Shown: positions 35,409-46,838 of the stretch, in pieces
How the letters are laid out: every line of letters starts with the position of its first letter
How positions within the stretch are numbered: position 1 is the stretch's first letter
DNA from: Agrostemma githago
Taxonomy: Eukaryota > Streptophyta > Magnoliopsida > Caryophyllales > Caryophyllaceae
DNA: 64,000 nucleotides
Direction: 5' to 3'
Assembly (NCBI GenBank): GCA_958450325.1
Contig: OY288247.1
Span: 12,390,429 to 12,454,428 of the forward strand
Notes under the pieces: model-generated
What the model was told of the DNA's origin: nothing
Databases searched by the model: none
The model's input: only the letters and a program-made list of their open reading frames with translations
Made by a program: the position numbers and the translations under genes

Positions 35409-35426
35409 TCCCCACAGACGGCGCCA
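35409..35426 (-). promoter_or_regulatory. Primer-binding site of element B
   Basis: The minus strand reads TGGCGCCGTCTGTGGGGA, three bases after the CCGGAACA end of the LTR. The tRNA is not assigned here. Confidence 0.65.
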
Positions 35427-35429
35427 AAT

Positions 35430-36117
35430 TGTTCCGGTATTGGAATCAATTAACCCGACTTGGGATTCGGTTCTGTGATGTTCAATGTTGCTTTGAATGA
35501 TGATCGGACAATCTTGTCAACCTCTCCTTCCTCTTACTCCACTAATCAGACCTTCCCATCGGAATGGGCCTGCTCCCTGCACACAGAACGCACAGGGCCT
35601 CGGAGATTGTCCGAGGAAACCCTCTCCGATGCCTAAGTCAGTCCGTGAATGCCTTAATGAACCTAGCTCGTGAGGAGCTAGATGGCGTTTTTAGAGTGAG
35701 AGTCTAGAGAGACAAAATCCAACCTCTTTCTTGCGGGAAATGGAAGAGTATTTATACCTTCCCACAAGAGAGAGAAGTAGAAGGAGGATGGGTGGATGAG
35801 GGGGTGACAAGTGGCTTCACCTCATCCACCCATTCTCATTTACCTTAGGCGAAACGACGAGGAGGTCCCTTGGTGGTCCCTGCCCTGCCTGCGGAGATTT
35901 CCCCCAGAGGACAGGCGGGTAGGGGTTATGTGAAAGCTGGGTTGAGCAGGCCGCATCGCTCTGCCGGGCAGGCGGTCGTCTGAAGTTGTCCCCAGTGGGT
36001 TCTCTTTTTAGTGATTTTGCTCCGATTGTCTGCCGGGTTGGTTTCCGGGCTCCTTGGGTTGGGTCTTCTGGGGGCCTGCTTAGCAGGCGGCCCGGAGCAG
36101 GCTACCGACCCTCATCA
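35430..36117 (-). repeat. Element B 5' LTR
   Basis: It is a 688-bp near-duplicate of the left LTR, with TATAAATA at 35749-35756 on the minus strand. The outer edge (ctcatca, 36117) abuts CACTA sequence. Confidence 0.92.
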
Positions 36118-36469
36118 AAGACGATGGACGAGGATGTTTAGAAGATCATCATTGAAGTTGATACTTTGATCCTATTGTATTTTTTTTGAGAAAACATTCC
36201 CATTAATTTTCAGGAATAATAATGTTATTTGCACTATTGTGTGCTTCCAATGTAATTACGAAAATATTTTGGCATTGATATATAGTATTTTATTTTTAAA
36301 ATCCTTGTCTATTTTAATTAGTAGGAGTAGAAAAAATAGTATAACTACTAATAGTTGGACTCTCAAATATTATATTAGAAAAGGAAAGAAAAAGAGAAGA
36401 AAGAAAAAAGAAAAGAAGAGATCAAATAGATCATATTTCTTAGTTCCATGCTTATTAATCTAGAAAGCA
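36118..36469. other. CACTA interior to the right of element B, no gene
   Basis: AT-rich sequence with a purine-rich stretch (36375-36420). It resembles a 3' untranslated region but holds no supported coding sequence. Confidence 0.45.
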
Positions 36470-36723
36470 AATAAATCATTTAAGTGTGTTAAATGATTTT
36501 GTTAACTTGAGATAAGAAATCATATATCTTTGAAACAAGGTGTTTAATATATATATACCAAAGAAATCATATATCTCTTAAAATTGACTTCTAAACTTTA
36601 CTCAAAGAAATCAATTTTTGGAGATGGTCTCTTAGCCAAAGACACCTTTGACTTGGAGACCATCCCCAAAATGATGTCTTAGGCCCTTTTGGAATGATTT
36701 CTTTGGCCCTTTTTGTAGTAGTG
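36470..36723. repeat. CACTA right terminal and subterminal repeats
   Basis: Repeated phrases aaagaaatcatatatct and gacacctttgac/aaatgatttctttgg precede the GTAGTAGTG end. They correspond to the repeats at the left end. Confidence 0.75.
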
Positions 36724-37431
36724 AGTGTAAGGAGTTTATGTTTATGTGTGAAAAGTTGATGTTGTAGGTGTGTATGAATATCTCAAACGTCGGGAGTTGA
36801 ATGTGTTGTGTAATTGTGTTGTGCTAGGGGCCTATTTATAGGAAAGTTCCCGGCCTTGGCTAGGAGAAGTGTTTGGGTTAGAACTACCGCTTAGGATAGG
36901 AAACGTAAGAAGCTGAGAGGAACGAGAATTCCACTTGCTTGGCGAAGAAGCAAGGAATCCGGCTGGAAGAGGGCGGCTCGGCCGAGTATTTGATACTCGG
37001 TCGGGTGTTTGATTCGGTGTTCGGATAGAATTCCTACTTGAGATCGAATTCTACCTTTAACGGAATTGTTTAATATTTGTGTAGCTGATTTTTGTAGTAT
37101 TCGAGTCCAGGCCGGACTCGTGAGGTATCACGGTTGGTCCGTGTGTCTCGAAAAAAAATATCTCCGACCGGGTTTCGACTCGGTCGTAAAAGACGGTTTT
37201 GCCCCTGGTGTTGGATTCGACCCAAATTAGTCTCATTTGACTCGAAATGACCTACTGGGCCTGAATTTGAGGTCTGTTTTATGAGATTTGTACCCCATAA
37301 AAAGCCCAAGCCAAATGCCAATGATTCTGAGCCCATTTTCGAGTATGTTAAAGCATGTTTGCGTCCGATCATCATCGGGTGTTTGTCGGAAACTGCTATA
37401 GACACCTGACAGTAAAATGTGGGTGTCTACA
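36724..37431 (-). repeat. Element A 5' LTR, outer part (U3 side)
   Basis: The match to the left LTR resumes at agtgtaaggag (the first three bases are the duplicated target) and runs to the TGTAGACACCC start of the LTR. It includes TATAAATA at 36833-36840 on the minus strand. Transcription from it would enter the CACTA right end about 110 bp after the TATA box. Confidence 0.92.
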
Positions 37432-37529
37432 ATTATAATATGAAAAAATGTTCGCTAAAAATAACATAAACCATACACACGTGAAATCAATGCGAAGATA
37501 TATACATGCTTGACCTTATATATATATTA

Positions 37530-37800
37530 CTCCCTCCCATCCAATCCATGGTTTATATGGAATATTTCACTAAGTTTAATAAAGGGGGTAAAAAGTAAGG
37601 GTATTATTGATAAACAAAGTGATTTTATGGGCTCCACCTAAATTAAAGTGTGTAAAAAGTAGTGACATTTTGTATAAATAGATGAAGGAATGAAGGATAT
37701 GAAGATTGTGTGGCAAAGTTTTTGTCATAAAATGAATGTAAAGCTTTGATTGGAAGATCCATTTATAGTAAGTGTAAAGCTTGGATTGGATGAGAGGGAG
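37530..37800. mobile_element. Stowaway-like MITE
   Basis: The left end CTCCCTCCCATCCAATCCA pairs with the right end tggattggatgagagggag. TA is on the left; on the right the expected TA reads CA. It is 271 bp long. A motif agtgtaaagcttggattgg is nearly repeated internally. The 87-codon frame inside is not a gene. Confidence 0.8.
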
Positions 37801-37964
37801 CATCATGTTATACATACAACTATCTCGTACTTGATACAATTGTTCATTGAGTAAATTAGTTTTAACTTATATTTTCTTAAAATAATGTAAAATTTACGTA
37901 GTAGAACTAACTTGATATAAAAATTGTAACACTAAACATTTCAAAAAATTCTGAATAAAAAATA

Positions 37965-38223
37965 CTCCCTCCGATTCATTGGATTCGCAACGTATTCCAT
38001 TTTTGGCAAATTCATCAGCTTTGCCACATTTCCATTTTAGGCCATATTTTTCTTATGAAATGACTAACCTACCTTACCTTTTCATTACTATATTCCAAAA
38101 TATTCAATCTAATATTATTATATTACTTAATCTTACATGACATCACTATTGTGGTCCACCAATTCACTTTCCTTATTTTTTGTGTGAATAGTAAATGTTG
38201 CGATTCCAATGAATCGAAGGGAG
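37965..38223. mobile_element. Stowaway-like MITE
   Basis: Inverted termini CTCCCTCCGATTCATTGGAT and ttccaatgaatcgaagggag are flanked by TA on both sides (37963-37964 and 38224-38225). It is 259 bp long. Confidence 0.88.
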
Positions 38224-38407
38224 TAGATCTTTAATTAAAACCCCTCATGAAAATCAAAGTGTAACATTAAAAAGATAAGTGTGATTGTTTATCTTTTAAA
38301 TTAATAATAATAATAATAATAATAAAATCTTATTTTTTCAATAACAATTACTAATGTACAAAGTAATACTCGTATTATAGAAGTCGTGTGATATGTAATA
38401 TGTAATA

Positions 38408-38499
38408 CTACCTCCGTACCACTAAGATTGTCACATTTCATTAAAATACCCCCTCACAAATAATCGAGAAATGGGACAATCATTTAGGGACGGAGGGAG
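38408..38499. mobile_element. Short Stowaway-like MITE
   Basis: The left end CTACCTCCGTACCACTAAGA pairs with gggacggagggag on the right, and the element is flanked by TA (38406-38407 and 38500-38501). It is only 92 bp, so it is close to pure hairpin. Confidence 0.75.
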
Positions 38500-38667
38500 T
38501 ATGTGTTATATGCTCCAATTTCAATTTTACAAAGAATTTGATTTAAGGGGAATAAATTTGGGGAAAAAAAATTAGGGTTCGAGTTGAGATTTAGCGGTTT
38601 CATGTAGGATGATTAAGGGAAATGAGATTGAATTGGGGGAAATAATTAGGATTATTGGATGAGATCA

Positions 38668-39392
38668 GTGTTACTCCGACACGTCGGATCTCCGGCATGT
38701 CACGTGTTGATACGACACGGGACACATGTCAGACACCGCGTCTATCGACAAGACACAAACGCGTAATGACCGCAGATGGAGCAGAAGAATAGGGGAGAGA
38801 GAAAAGTGAAGATAACGTGTAAAACCTTGTCAGAGAACGACAGTGGGTGACTGGTGGTGGCGACGTTGGGTGACTGGTGGTGGCGACGTTGAGTGGCTAT
38901 GGTGGTTGTGGTGGTGACGGCAACTGGTGTGTGATAGTTGTGGTGGCTGAAGAAACTTACTCGCGGAATCATCGCAATATACCTAATGTATCTTTACTAG
39001 GTAGGTGGGGTTAATGGGTAGTTGGAGTTAATAGTATTAAAATAATGGGTAAAGTGGAGGAGAGTAATAAATAGGGAGTAACTTTTATTTGACTTATATT
39101 TTCAAGACACTTGCAAGTTGCAAGTTAAGTCTCAACTCTTCCAATTTTTCATTATATTATCGTATTATTACTAGTTTGTACTGTATATATCGAGTATGAT
39201 TTTTAAAAAATTAAAAAGTAATGTACTAAAGGGTTATATCGATGAATAAAATTAAATTACTTTAATACTACCGTGTCCGTGTCGTGTCCACTATTTCGGT
39301 CAAGACACTCCGTTGATCGTGTCCACGTATCCTAAAATTTCAAAAATTATGTGTCCAACACGTCGACACGTGTCTACGAGTCTATGTAACAC
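38668..39392. mobile_element. Possible terminal-inverted-repeat element, family unclear
   Basis: The left end GTGTTACTCCGACACGTCG and the right end (acacgtgtctacgagtctatgtaacac) are imperfect inverted copies rich in gacacgt motifs. There is no matching target duplication. The interior has a 26-bp tandem duplication (gggtgactggtggtggcgacgtt, about 38845-38897). The small minus-strand frame at 38972-38742 is low complexity and not called. Confidence 0.35.
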
Positions 39393-39596
39393 AAGGTTAA
39401 ATTTGGGGGTTTAGTGTGGGATAATTGGATGAATGGGGAAAAAGAAGAATGAATGATGGTGGGAGAGGAGAGAGGCTAATATTAGGACGAAGGACAATTT
39501 CGTCCAAATAAAGAAATCTCGTCGAAAAATTAACTAATGGCAAGTTTGGTGCGATTCTAATTTTTTGTTAACTTTTTGGGGGTAGTTTAAAGAAAA

Positions 39597-39742
39597 TGGT
39601 TATTTAATAGTAATAATATTGACTATTGGGCGTGTTGCAATAATAATAATACCAATTACAATTAATCTGAGAATAATACATCGAATGGGAGTATTCTAAT
39701 GATAATGGTACAGTGGACGGGTTACCTGAATAACAGGTCCAC
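39597..39742 (+). repeat. MULE left terminal inverted repeat
   Basis: Starts TGGTTATTTAATAGTAATAA. It matches the reverse complement of 62887-63031 at most positions, including the exact block ccaattacaattaat and the run gagtattctaatgataatg. Confidence 0.85.
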
Positions 39743-39923
39743 CTCCCTTAAGCACCTAATTTACTTCTTAACAACTTCACTCTCCCTTCAACCTTCACTC
39801 CGCCAATAATGTTACCATCACCAAACCTTCAACCTTCATTAAACCTCACCCATCATACCTTCAACCTCACCAACCCCAATCTTCAAATCCATTTCGCAAA
39901 TTGGTAAGTAAATCTGTACCTAT
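39743..39923 (+). other. MULE interior, left part; exon-like sequence
   Basis: CT-rich sequence resembling a plant 5' untranslated exon ends in a consensus donor (aattg|gtaagta at 39903/39904). The cctat just before element D (39919-39923) is its target duplication. Confidence 0.4.
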
Positions 39924-40603
39924 TGTAACACCCCGTATTTTTAACATCCTTTTAGAAATACTTTCTACTTTACGTTATATTTTGTCGTATTTAAGAAACT
40001 ACCAGACCCCCTTCCGTGGGATGGATAGAAATTTCATATTTGATTTCTACAAACTTTCTCATTTTATTCTTTATTTCAAAAGTTGTAACATGTCATTTTA
40101 TTTAATTAAATTAATTTACTATTATTTATATTAGATTTTTCAGCTCAGCTTAAAGACAACTTAAGTCGATCTAACTCTTTCATTAATTCTCATACTTGCA
40201 CACTCCAATATACATTTTGAAGATGAGAGTGGGTACTATGAGTCCCCAGAAACTAAGACATTTAATTTCTCCGGCAATAAATTATTTTGAACTATTTCAA
40301 GAATGTGGTGTTTTAAAAATAAGCGTAAACAAAGACCGATTTAATTTTGAAACTGACTCAATTACAATTTCCAAAATTGTGATAATTATTATTGCCTATT
40401 TTTTCTCCCTCTCTCCTCTTTTTCTCACCCATTCAGGTCACTCCCTCCCTCTCTCATCACAACCCACTTTTCTCCCTCCTTCCTCATTCATTTAATTACC
40501 ATTCTCCTCCTTCCTCCCTCTTTACTAATTTCACTCCACCTACTCCACTTTTACCCACCATAATAAAATCACTACCTTTCACTACTATAATAAAACAATA
40601 CAC

Positions 40604-40643
<40 letters not shown>

Positions 40644-43534
40644 TTTCAACCAAATCAGAAAAAAAAAATCAAGGGGTATTTATCCAAAATGAAGAAAACT
40701 AAGGCAAGCTTGAGAGTCTAGATTAACCAAATTCTCATTTTGTAAAAGGTATATTTCTTCAAATTCTTATATATAATAATATTTTTATGTAATAATAATA
40801 AAGTCGAAATTTTTATAATTAAAGACTTGCATGTTTTCAAAACTCATAGTCCATTATTTCTATTTTTATTTTTATTTAATTTTCAGTTTATTTTTAAAAC
40901 TTTTGAAATTTGAACTATTTTCGACTTGCATGTCCTTTAAACCTACACATCTAAGGTATTTGACTTATATAATTATTATCTTATTTTTAAACTTTTGAGT
41001 TGAGACTATTTTTTTTGGCATTGCATGTCATTAAAACTTGTAGATCTAGTGTATTTTACTTTTATTTTATTTTATTTGTATTTTTATGAAAATTACTGAA
41101 TTTTGGTAGAATTAATTCAATTATATGTATTATGGGTCACGGTGGCGAAAAAGAAGAAAAAGAAGCAGAGAAGGCCGAAGAAGACGTCGGAACCGGGTCG
41201 AAGAAGCCTAGTTGCCCTATCTCGTTTTTAGACCAAGAATCGAATCAAGGGTGGGTAAATTATATTAACTGATGAAAAATTCATTTTCATATAACTGTTT
41301 GCATGTTAATTTTAGTCGTAGTTTTATGTTAATAAGGGGTTGCATGTAAGACTACTACTAAATTATGGGAAACATTAGTATAATAATTTATAGTATAAAT
41401 AAAACTTCGGTCTAAACTCATAAATAATGAAAAGGGAAATTAATTAGTTAAAGTGGCAGTTTGAGTTGAAATGGAGATAATAATAAAATTTAGGGTCTAA
41501 TAAAATTTTAGAGTAATCGTATAGTTAAGAACAAAAATAATCACTTTGGGTATGATAATATAAAATCCGGCGTAGGGAACTTTTCCGAAATTATTTCGTG
41601 GACCAATTACGTGCTAAATGATTTCTTACTTTTATTTTTTATCCTTAAAATAATGTTGTAAATTTAAATTTAAATTTGTATTTTATTTGTATTGTTATTG
41701 TTTTATCTAAAGACTTCAAAAAGCGATGTAATTTAATAGATTAGGGCGAGACTTGACCTACGATACCCCAAATAATGTAATATTAAAAGACCTAGCTTAT
41801 TTTTTTGTGAGTAGGTTAGAATTTTAGGATCCTTGCAATCGGTTAGGCCTGACTCACGTTATCGCTAGATCCACGTATTCCTTATAAGTCAGTGATATAT
41901 CGTAATTTAGCTATTTAAAAAGAAATAACATTTTGAGACATGATTTGAATTTTTAGCAAGTTTAAAATAAAACAAAATTACATATTGACTTTTTAAAAAC
42001 TTCGTCAAAAGCGTCAAGTATGTTTAACTTTATCAGCTTTTCAAAAGTCGGGACATATTTATCAAATAATTGTTGTTTTACATACAAATAAAAGTCTTTA
42101 TCAATTCTTTGAGATTTTATGGTCAATATTGGAATCTTTCCCTTAATTTATCACATACTTTTGTTAACAAAGGTTTGTAGAGACAACTTTTATAAATAGT
42201 TACTCATATTTCAGTTACAATATTTTGGAGTCAAAAGTTGTACTATAATTATACATTTTGGAATTATAAGTTATACTAGTTAAAAGAATTAAGTACGATT
42301 TCTAATCAATTGACTACTCAGGGGACTGAAAACCATCCCTTAGTAAATTGATTAAAAACTTGGCTAAACTCCGTTAAATGATCATGATAATCATTTAATT
42401 TATTAACCAAGTTTGTTAGCCAAATCCCGGCCTACAAATAGGGACAACCCCGTAAGGAGACTTTTATTTGACTACGTGCTATTTGGCTATTGTTACTTCG
42501 TATCTAATTATAAGAGAAGGAATTTCTATCGAATTCGAGTTGGATAACACATAATGTTTTCAAAATATATTTCAAAAGATTGTATATTTTATTGGGCATT
42601 TTTAGGACTTAATTCGAAATCTCTTTGAGCGGGAAAGCAGGTTGTCTCTATTGTGTACGAGATAACTTGGAAGAATAGCGCTTAGCTTAACCGTATAAAA
42701 CCGTCCGTAGCGTACGAAGGGTCTTTGGCTGTACTGACATTGACTCGAGAGTAGGCGGGAGTGTGGCCATACTTTAGGTGGGGACCTGATCAGTCCCGTA
42801 CGTGTTAGGTGGATCGCACCCGGGTTTCCGTGAGTCGACGATTGGAGCGTGGCTGCGGGGATAACCAGTCGGGTGGTGAGTAGTCCATGGTGCGGGTAAC
42901 AACCCCACGTACCGGCATTCGACCCTGGAGATGAGAGGACGAATTTTGTTTTAAACGTGTTTATGTCACCACGGTAAACAGGGGTAATAATGTAAGCCCC
43001 CTGGTATTGGTGTGATTGGCGGTATATTATTATTGTACAAGTATCAAATACGAAACTTATTCGGTAATTGTACAATGATTGGCCGGTATACCGTGATAAA
43101 ACTTTTCCAAAAATAATACGGCACTTAAAACATTTCTTGCGATTTTCAAAGTTATGTGTTATCGGTTGTGCATTTATGTACTGTTATTTGATCTATGTTT
43201 GATTTAATATTTTTTTCATATTAAATTTTGATAATTTACCCACCTGACGATTTGTTTTTCTATGAATTTTTTTTAAAAATATTTTAATCGTCAGATTAAG
43301 GGAGACTGACCACTCCTCAGACGGGCAAGGTTGGAGATAGCTCAAGATGGGACACCAATGTATTTCTATTCTTCATGAAATTGTTATAATTAAATGTAAT
43401 ATTTAAGTACTTTCATAATTATTATGAAGTAATCTAGTGAGTTGAGAATAGTAATGACTCGAATATGTATCATGTCTTCCGCTGTTTCCTATTACAGACT
43501 TGTTTATAGAGTCTGGATAATCCGGGTTGTTACA
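39924..43534 (+). repeat. Element D 5' LTR (D1)
   Basis: A long 3611-bp LTR. It includes an AAT microsatellite at about 40604-40642, a purine block (gaaaaagaagaaaaagaagc near 41150), and a GC-richer block at 42600-43080. The latter carries a 157-codon minus-strand frame (43075-42602) also open in D3. It shows no domain I recognise and probably reflects shared LTR sequence. Confidence 0.9.
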
Positions 43535-43536
43535 GT

Positions 43537-43548
43537 TGGTATCAGAGC
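43537..43548 (+). promoter_or_regulatory. Primer-binding site of element D
   Basis: TGGTATCAGAGC, two bases after the LTR end, complementary to the 3' end of initiator methionine tRNA. Confidence 0.85.
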
Positions 43549-44749
43549 ATGATTTGATGACTTTATCTGCTCTAGAGCTTTAAAGCTCCCGACTAAGTTG
43601 GTAATAGAGTCTTATACTCCCAACTCACTCGGCTAGCGGAATCGAGTCATCTATTTTCTAGGATAATAAATTAAAATAACTAGATCACTTAAAAGAAAAA
43701 GTAAAATGGTAGAAACAACTAAGGACCGACCTAGTTTTAGGAACCCGTAGCTTTTGTTTTATCGTTACTTGTTTTTGACTTATGTGACTTACATTGTAAT
43801 GTGTACCTATGTGTATGTTATATAGCTATAAGCTTATTATAAAGTCCTTAATAGTATTATCAAAATATATGTTATAATATTATATATATTTGTCTAATAT
43901 ACTATATAAGTTATAAGAAACTATATATCCCTTAATAGTAATTTTTTTTACGCGTATATACAACTAAATTCATCATTATGAAGACCCGTCAGAATCAAGT
44001 GAGGATTATCACGATGCTATGATGAAGGAAGGTCAATTGAGTCATCAACTACTTTTAGAAGGCATATAGTAAATTCGGGATGCAATATTTTTAACTTTGG
44101 TTATAATAACATGTGTATTGATCGGTGTTGGTGGGTTAACTCCCTACCATACTAACTTGGTTACTTTGGTTGCAAGGTATAAAGTAACGTAATCTAAATA
44201 ATTAATTAAATATGAGAATTAGCTAACATAGTATTTAAGACACCTTTATTTAATAACGAGAATTGAAATTCTTCACATACTGTGTTACATTTCAAAATTT
44301 TGTCAATTTATTAATTCTCTCATCATCCTACCTACAATTCGTCATAGTATTAAATAAATTCTCGGAAGGATGTATGTTTTTTTCGTTCCTTTTAATTTGC
44401 TATTAATTTTTATACCACCATCTTCTTGTCGATCGTATTTTCGGATTCTCAGTTTATTGCTTGAACTTTTCTCCGTCTTTCCCAAATTCAGTTCAACTTG
44501 TTACCTTTACTTTCATTTCATTAGAACTTTCTAATACATATCTACTATTTCTGGAAGAAAGTTTATTGACTCTCTTATTCATCTATTTAGGGAATACGAG
44601 AGACCTATCTTACCAGACTACACATTCATCCTATCATATTCATGCTCACATTGATCCCTTACCTCCCAGTCTAGCGAAGTTTATTTGATTTATTAATTTT
44701 TACATCACCTTTTCTTCTGATGTTTCTTTCAATCCAAGTATGGTGAAAT
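43549..44749 (+). other. Element D internal region, leader part, no gene
   Basis: AT-rich sequence without a usable frame. A short gag-start-like phrase, atgaagacccgtcagaatcaag, begins at 43978 but is soon stopped. Confidence 0.45.
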
Positions 44750-45060
44750 GCAACTGCTAAAGTATTGCACCATTTTTGCTTCTAATGTTTTCCTTGCTGC
44801 TTTGCTGCACTCCATTTCAAATTCAATATTCAAAGCATCGGTTTCTCCTTTAAATTTCATCCATTGTTTTAGCTTCTTCCACATTTTATTTACATAAGGA
44901 CACTTTTGATGGATAAGTGTGAGCGATTTTCAGCATCATGTTCGCAGAAAATACATCTACTAGTTATTAGAAAACTTTGTTTTCTGCATATTGTCTGGTG
45001 TTACAAGCTTCTTTTGTCTTGTCCTTTACGTTACGAATTCATGCTTTGGAATCATCTTTT
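44750..45060 (-). pseudogene. LINE-type reverse-transcriptase zinc-binding (zf-RVT) fragment
   Basis: Read on the minus strand, decayed frames give LTKDK, then CIFCEHDAENRSHL (from 44955 downwards), CPYVNKMWKKLKQWMKFK and ECSKAARKTLEAKM. The C-x2-C...H...C pattern followed by W..L..W is typical of the zf-RVT domain at the end of plant LINE ORF2 proteins. Frameshifts and stops break it. It is foreign to an LTR element and opposite in strand, so it was acquired by insertion or template switching. Confidence 0.65.
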
Positions 45061-46838
45061 ACCCTTTATCACCCTGACCCATCACCTATTACATTGCTTT
45101 CACCTTAAGCAATCATATACCAATTCAGCCTAGAACTTATCATTTCCTGCAAACTTTGTGCTGACCTTATATTATTTGCCTTACTTCCCATCCTCTTAAC
45201 TTTTAATGCTTGAGGTGTTTTCATGATTGAAGTATATTGTTCCATCTCTTTATCTCTCGAATTGTCTTTGCTCCTAGGATGTAATATTGAGTCCAGATGT
45301 TCTAAATGCCTCTTTTACCATTGACAAACTTCTAAAACCATTGATTGACCACTACTTTGTTCCATGTTGTAAGATCCTTAAATTGAACCCTCCTTCGTTC
45401 TAATGAACACTTATTCCCTCATAATATTTACAAGATACGCTTTTCCTATCAGTAATATCATTCCAAAGGTAAATTCAGTATAACTTATGTTGTCTCTGAG
45501 CATAATATTCTTTTGATTAGTATTTGATTTTTATAATCCTTAATACTTTATTTTTAAAATCATTCTCACCTTTGATTTAAACAGGGTCTTATTCACTCTT
45601 AACTTATTAGTTTGGATTTTATTTTTGTGTAAACATTTTATTTAAAATGTACGGAGTATTCATTTTCGTTTTTCTATTTTAATTATACTCTTTATTTAAA
45701 AGCCGATTCTATCTTGACTTTAAAAATATAATCCTTTGAAATTTTATTTTCCTACAAACTCTCAATTTTAAAATTTTCTAACCCTCCTACCCCATATGGA
45801 ATCCTAACTGAGATAGAGTATGATATAGTTGCGCATGTGGGATTAGTGGATGGATAATAGATGGTGATATAATCATATTTCAAATGGAGAGAAATGATAT
45901 TCTAGAAAACTTTGTTTTCTGCATATTGTCTGGTGTTACAAGCTTCTTTTGTCTTGTCCTTTACGTTACGAATTCATGCTTTGGAATCATCTTTTACCCT
46001 TTATCACCCTGACCCATCACCTATTACATTGCTTTCACCTTAAGCAATCATATACCAATTCAGCCTAGAACTTATCATTTCTTGCAAACTTTGTGCTGAC
46101 CTTATATTATTTGCCTTACTTCCCATCCTCTTAACTTTTAATGCTTGAGGTGTTTTCATGATTGAAGTATATTGTTCCATCTCTTTATCTCTCGAATTGT
46201 CTTTGCTCCTAGGATGTAATATTGAGTCCAGATGTTCTAAATGCCTCTTTTACCATTGACAAACTTCTAAAACCATTGATTGACCACTACTTTGTTCCAT
46301 GTTGTAAGATCCTTAAATTGAACCCTCCTTCGTTCTAATGAACACTTATTCCCTCATAATATTTACAAGATACGCTTTTCCTATCAGTAATATCATTCCA
46401 AAGGTAAATTCAGTATAACTTATGTTGTCTCTGAGCATAATATTCTTTTGATTAGTATTTGATTTTTATAATCCTTAATACTTTATTTTTAAAATCATTC
46501 TCACCTTTGATTTAAACAGGGTCTTATTCACTCTTAACTTATTAGTTTGGATTTTATTTTTGTGTAAACATTTTATTTAAAATGTACGGAGTATTCATTT
46601 TCGTTTTTCTATTTTAATTATACTCTTTATTTAAAAGCCGATTCTATCTTGACTTTTAAAATATAATCCTTTGAAATTTTATTTTCCTACAAACTCTCAA
46701 TTTTAAAATTTTCTAACCCTCCTACCCCATATGGAATCCTAACTGAGATAGAGTATGATATAGTTGCGCATGTGGGATTAGTGGATGGATAATAGATGGT
46801 GATATAATCATATTTCAAATGGAGAGAAATGATATTCT
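44969..46838. repeat. 935-bp tandem direct duplication in element D
   Basis: 44969-45903 is repeated at 45904-46838. By eye only about two differences are seen (attTCctgc versus attTCttgc, and one base in the run after 'gactt'). No domain is visible apart from the edge of the LINE fragment. The near identity means the duplication is younger than the LINE decay. Confidence 0.92.

Larger units (their letters stand above)
24046..36117 (-). mobile_element. Element B: Tat-type Ty3-Gypsy LTR retrotransposon
   Basis: On the minus strand the order is LTR (35430-36117), PBS, gag, protease, RT, RNase H, integrase, a 135-bp tandem array, two plus-strand antisense ORFs, and LTR (24046-24733). Both LTRs are 688 bp. 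The left LTR is followed by another PBS and leader fragment instead of flanking DNA, so there is no target duplication at that side. The paired 1067-bp LTR-leader segments differ at roughly fifteen to twenty positions by eye, so insertion or duplication was fairly recent. Confidence 0.88.
20075..36723. mobile_element. CACTA transposon inserted in element A LTR
   Basis: It starts CACTACTAGAATAAG and ends CCTTTTTGTAGTAGTG, imperfect inverted termini of the CACTA superfamily. It is flanked by the 3-bp duplication agt (20072-20074 and 36724-36726), and the empty site is visible in the other LTR (actaagtgtaagg near 5669). No transposase was seen. The content is subterminal repeats, host-like sequence, an SPB1-like gene fragment, a solo LTR and retroelement B. 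It is therefore a non-autonomous, gene-capturing CACTA whose large size comes mostly from the nested element B. Confidence 0.9.
3894..37431 (-). mobile_element. Element A: Tat/Ogre-like Ty3-Gypsy LTR retrotransposon, interrupted by a CACTA element
   Basis: The element is flanked by the 5-bp duplication attat (3889-3893 and 37432-37436). Both ends are LTRs of about 2.5 kb with TG...CA termini. In minus orientation the order is 5' LTR (split by a 16.6-kb CACTA insertion), PBS, leader, gag, protease, reverse transcriptase, RNase H, integrase, an antisense ORF, PPT and 3' LTR. A long antisense ORF between integrase and 3' LTR, and a PBS resembling the arginine-tRNA type, are known traits of the Tat/Ogre clade. 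The first 245 bp of the two LTRs differ at about seven positions by eye. Many stop codons and at least two frameshifts make it non-autonomous. Confidence 0.9.

Noticed and set aside
40392..40721. 109-codon frame with an isoleucine run in LTR D
   Set aside because: The Ile run is the AAT microsatellite; the frame changes between the LTR copies.
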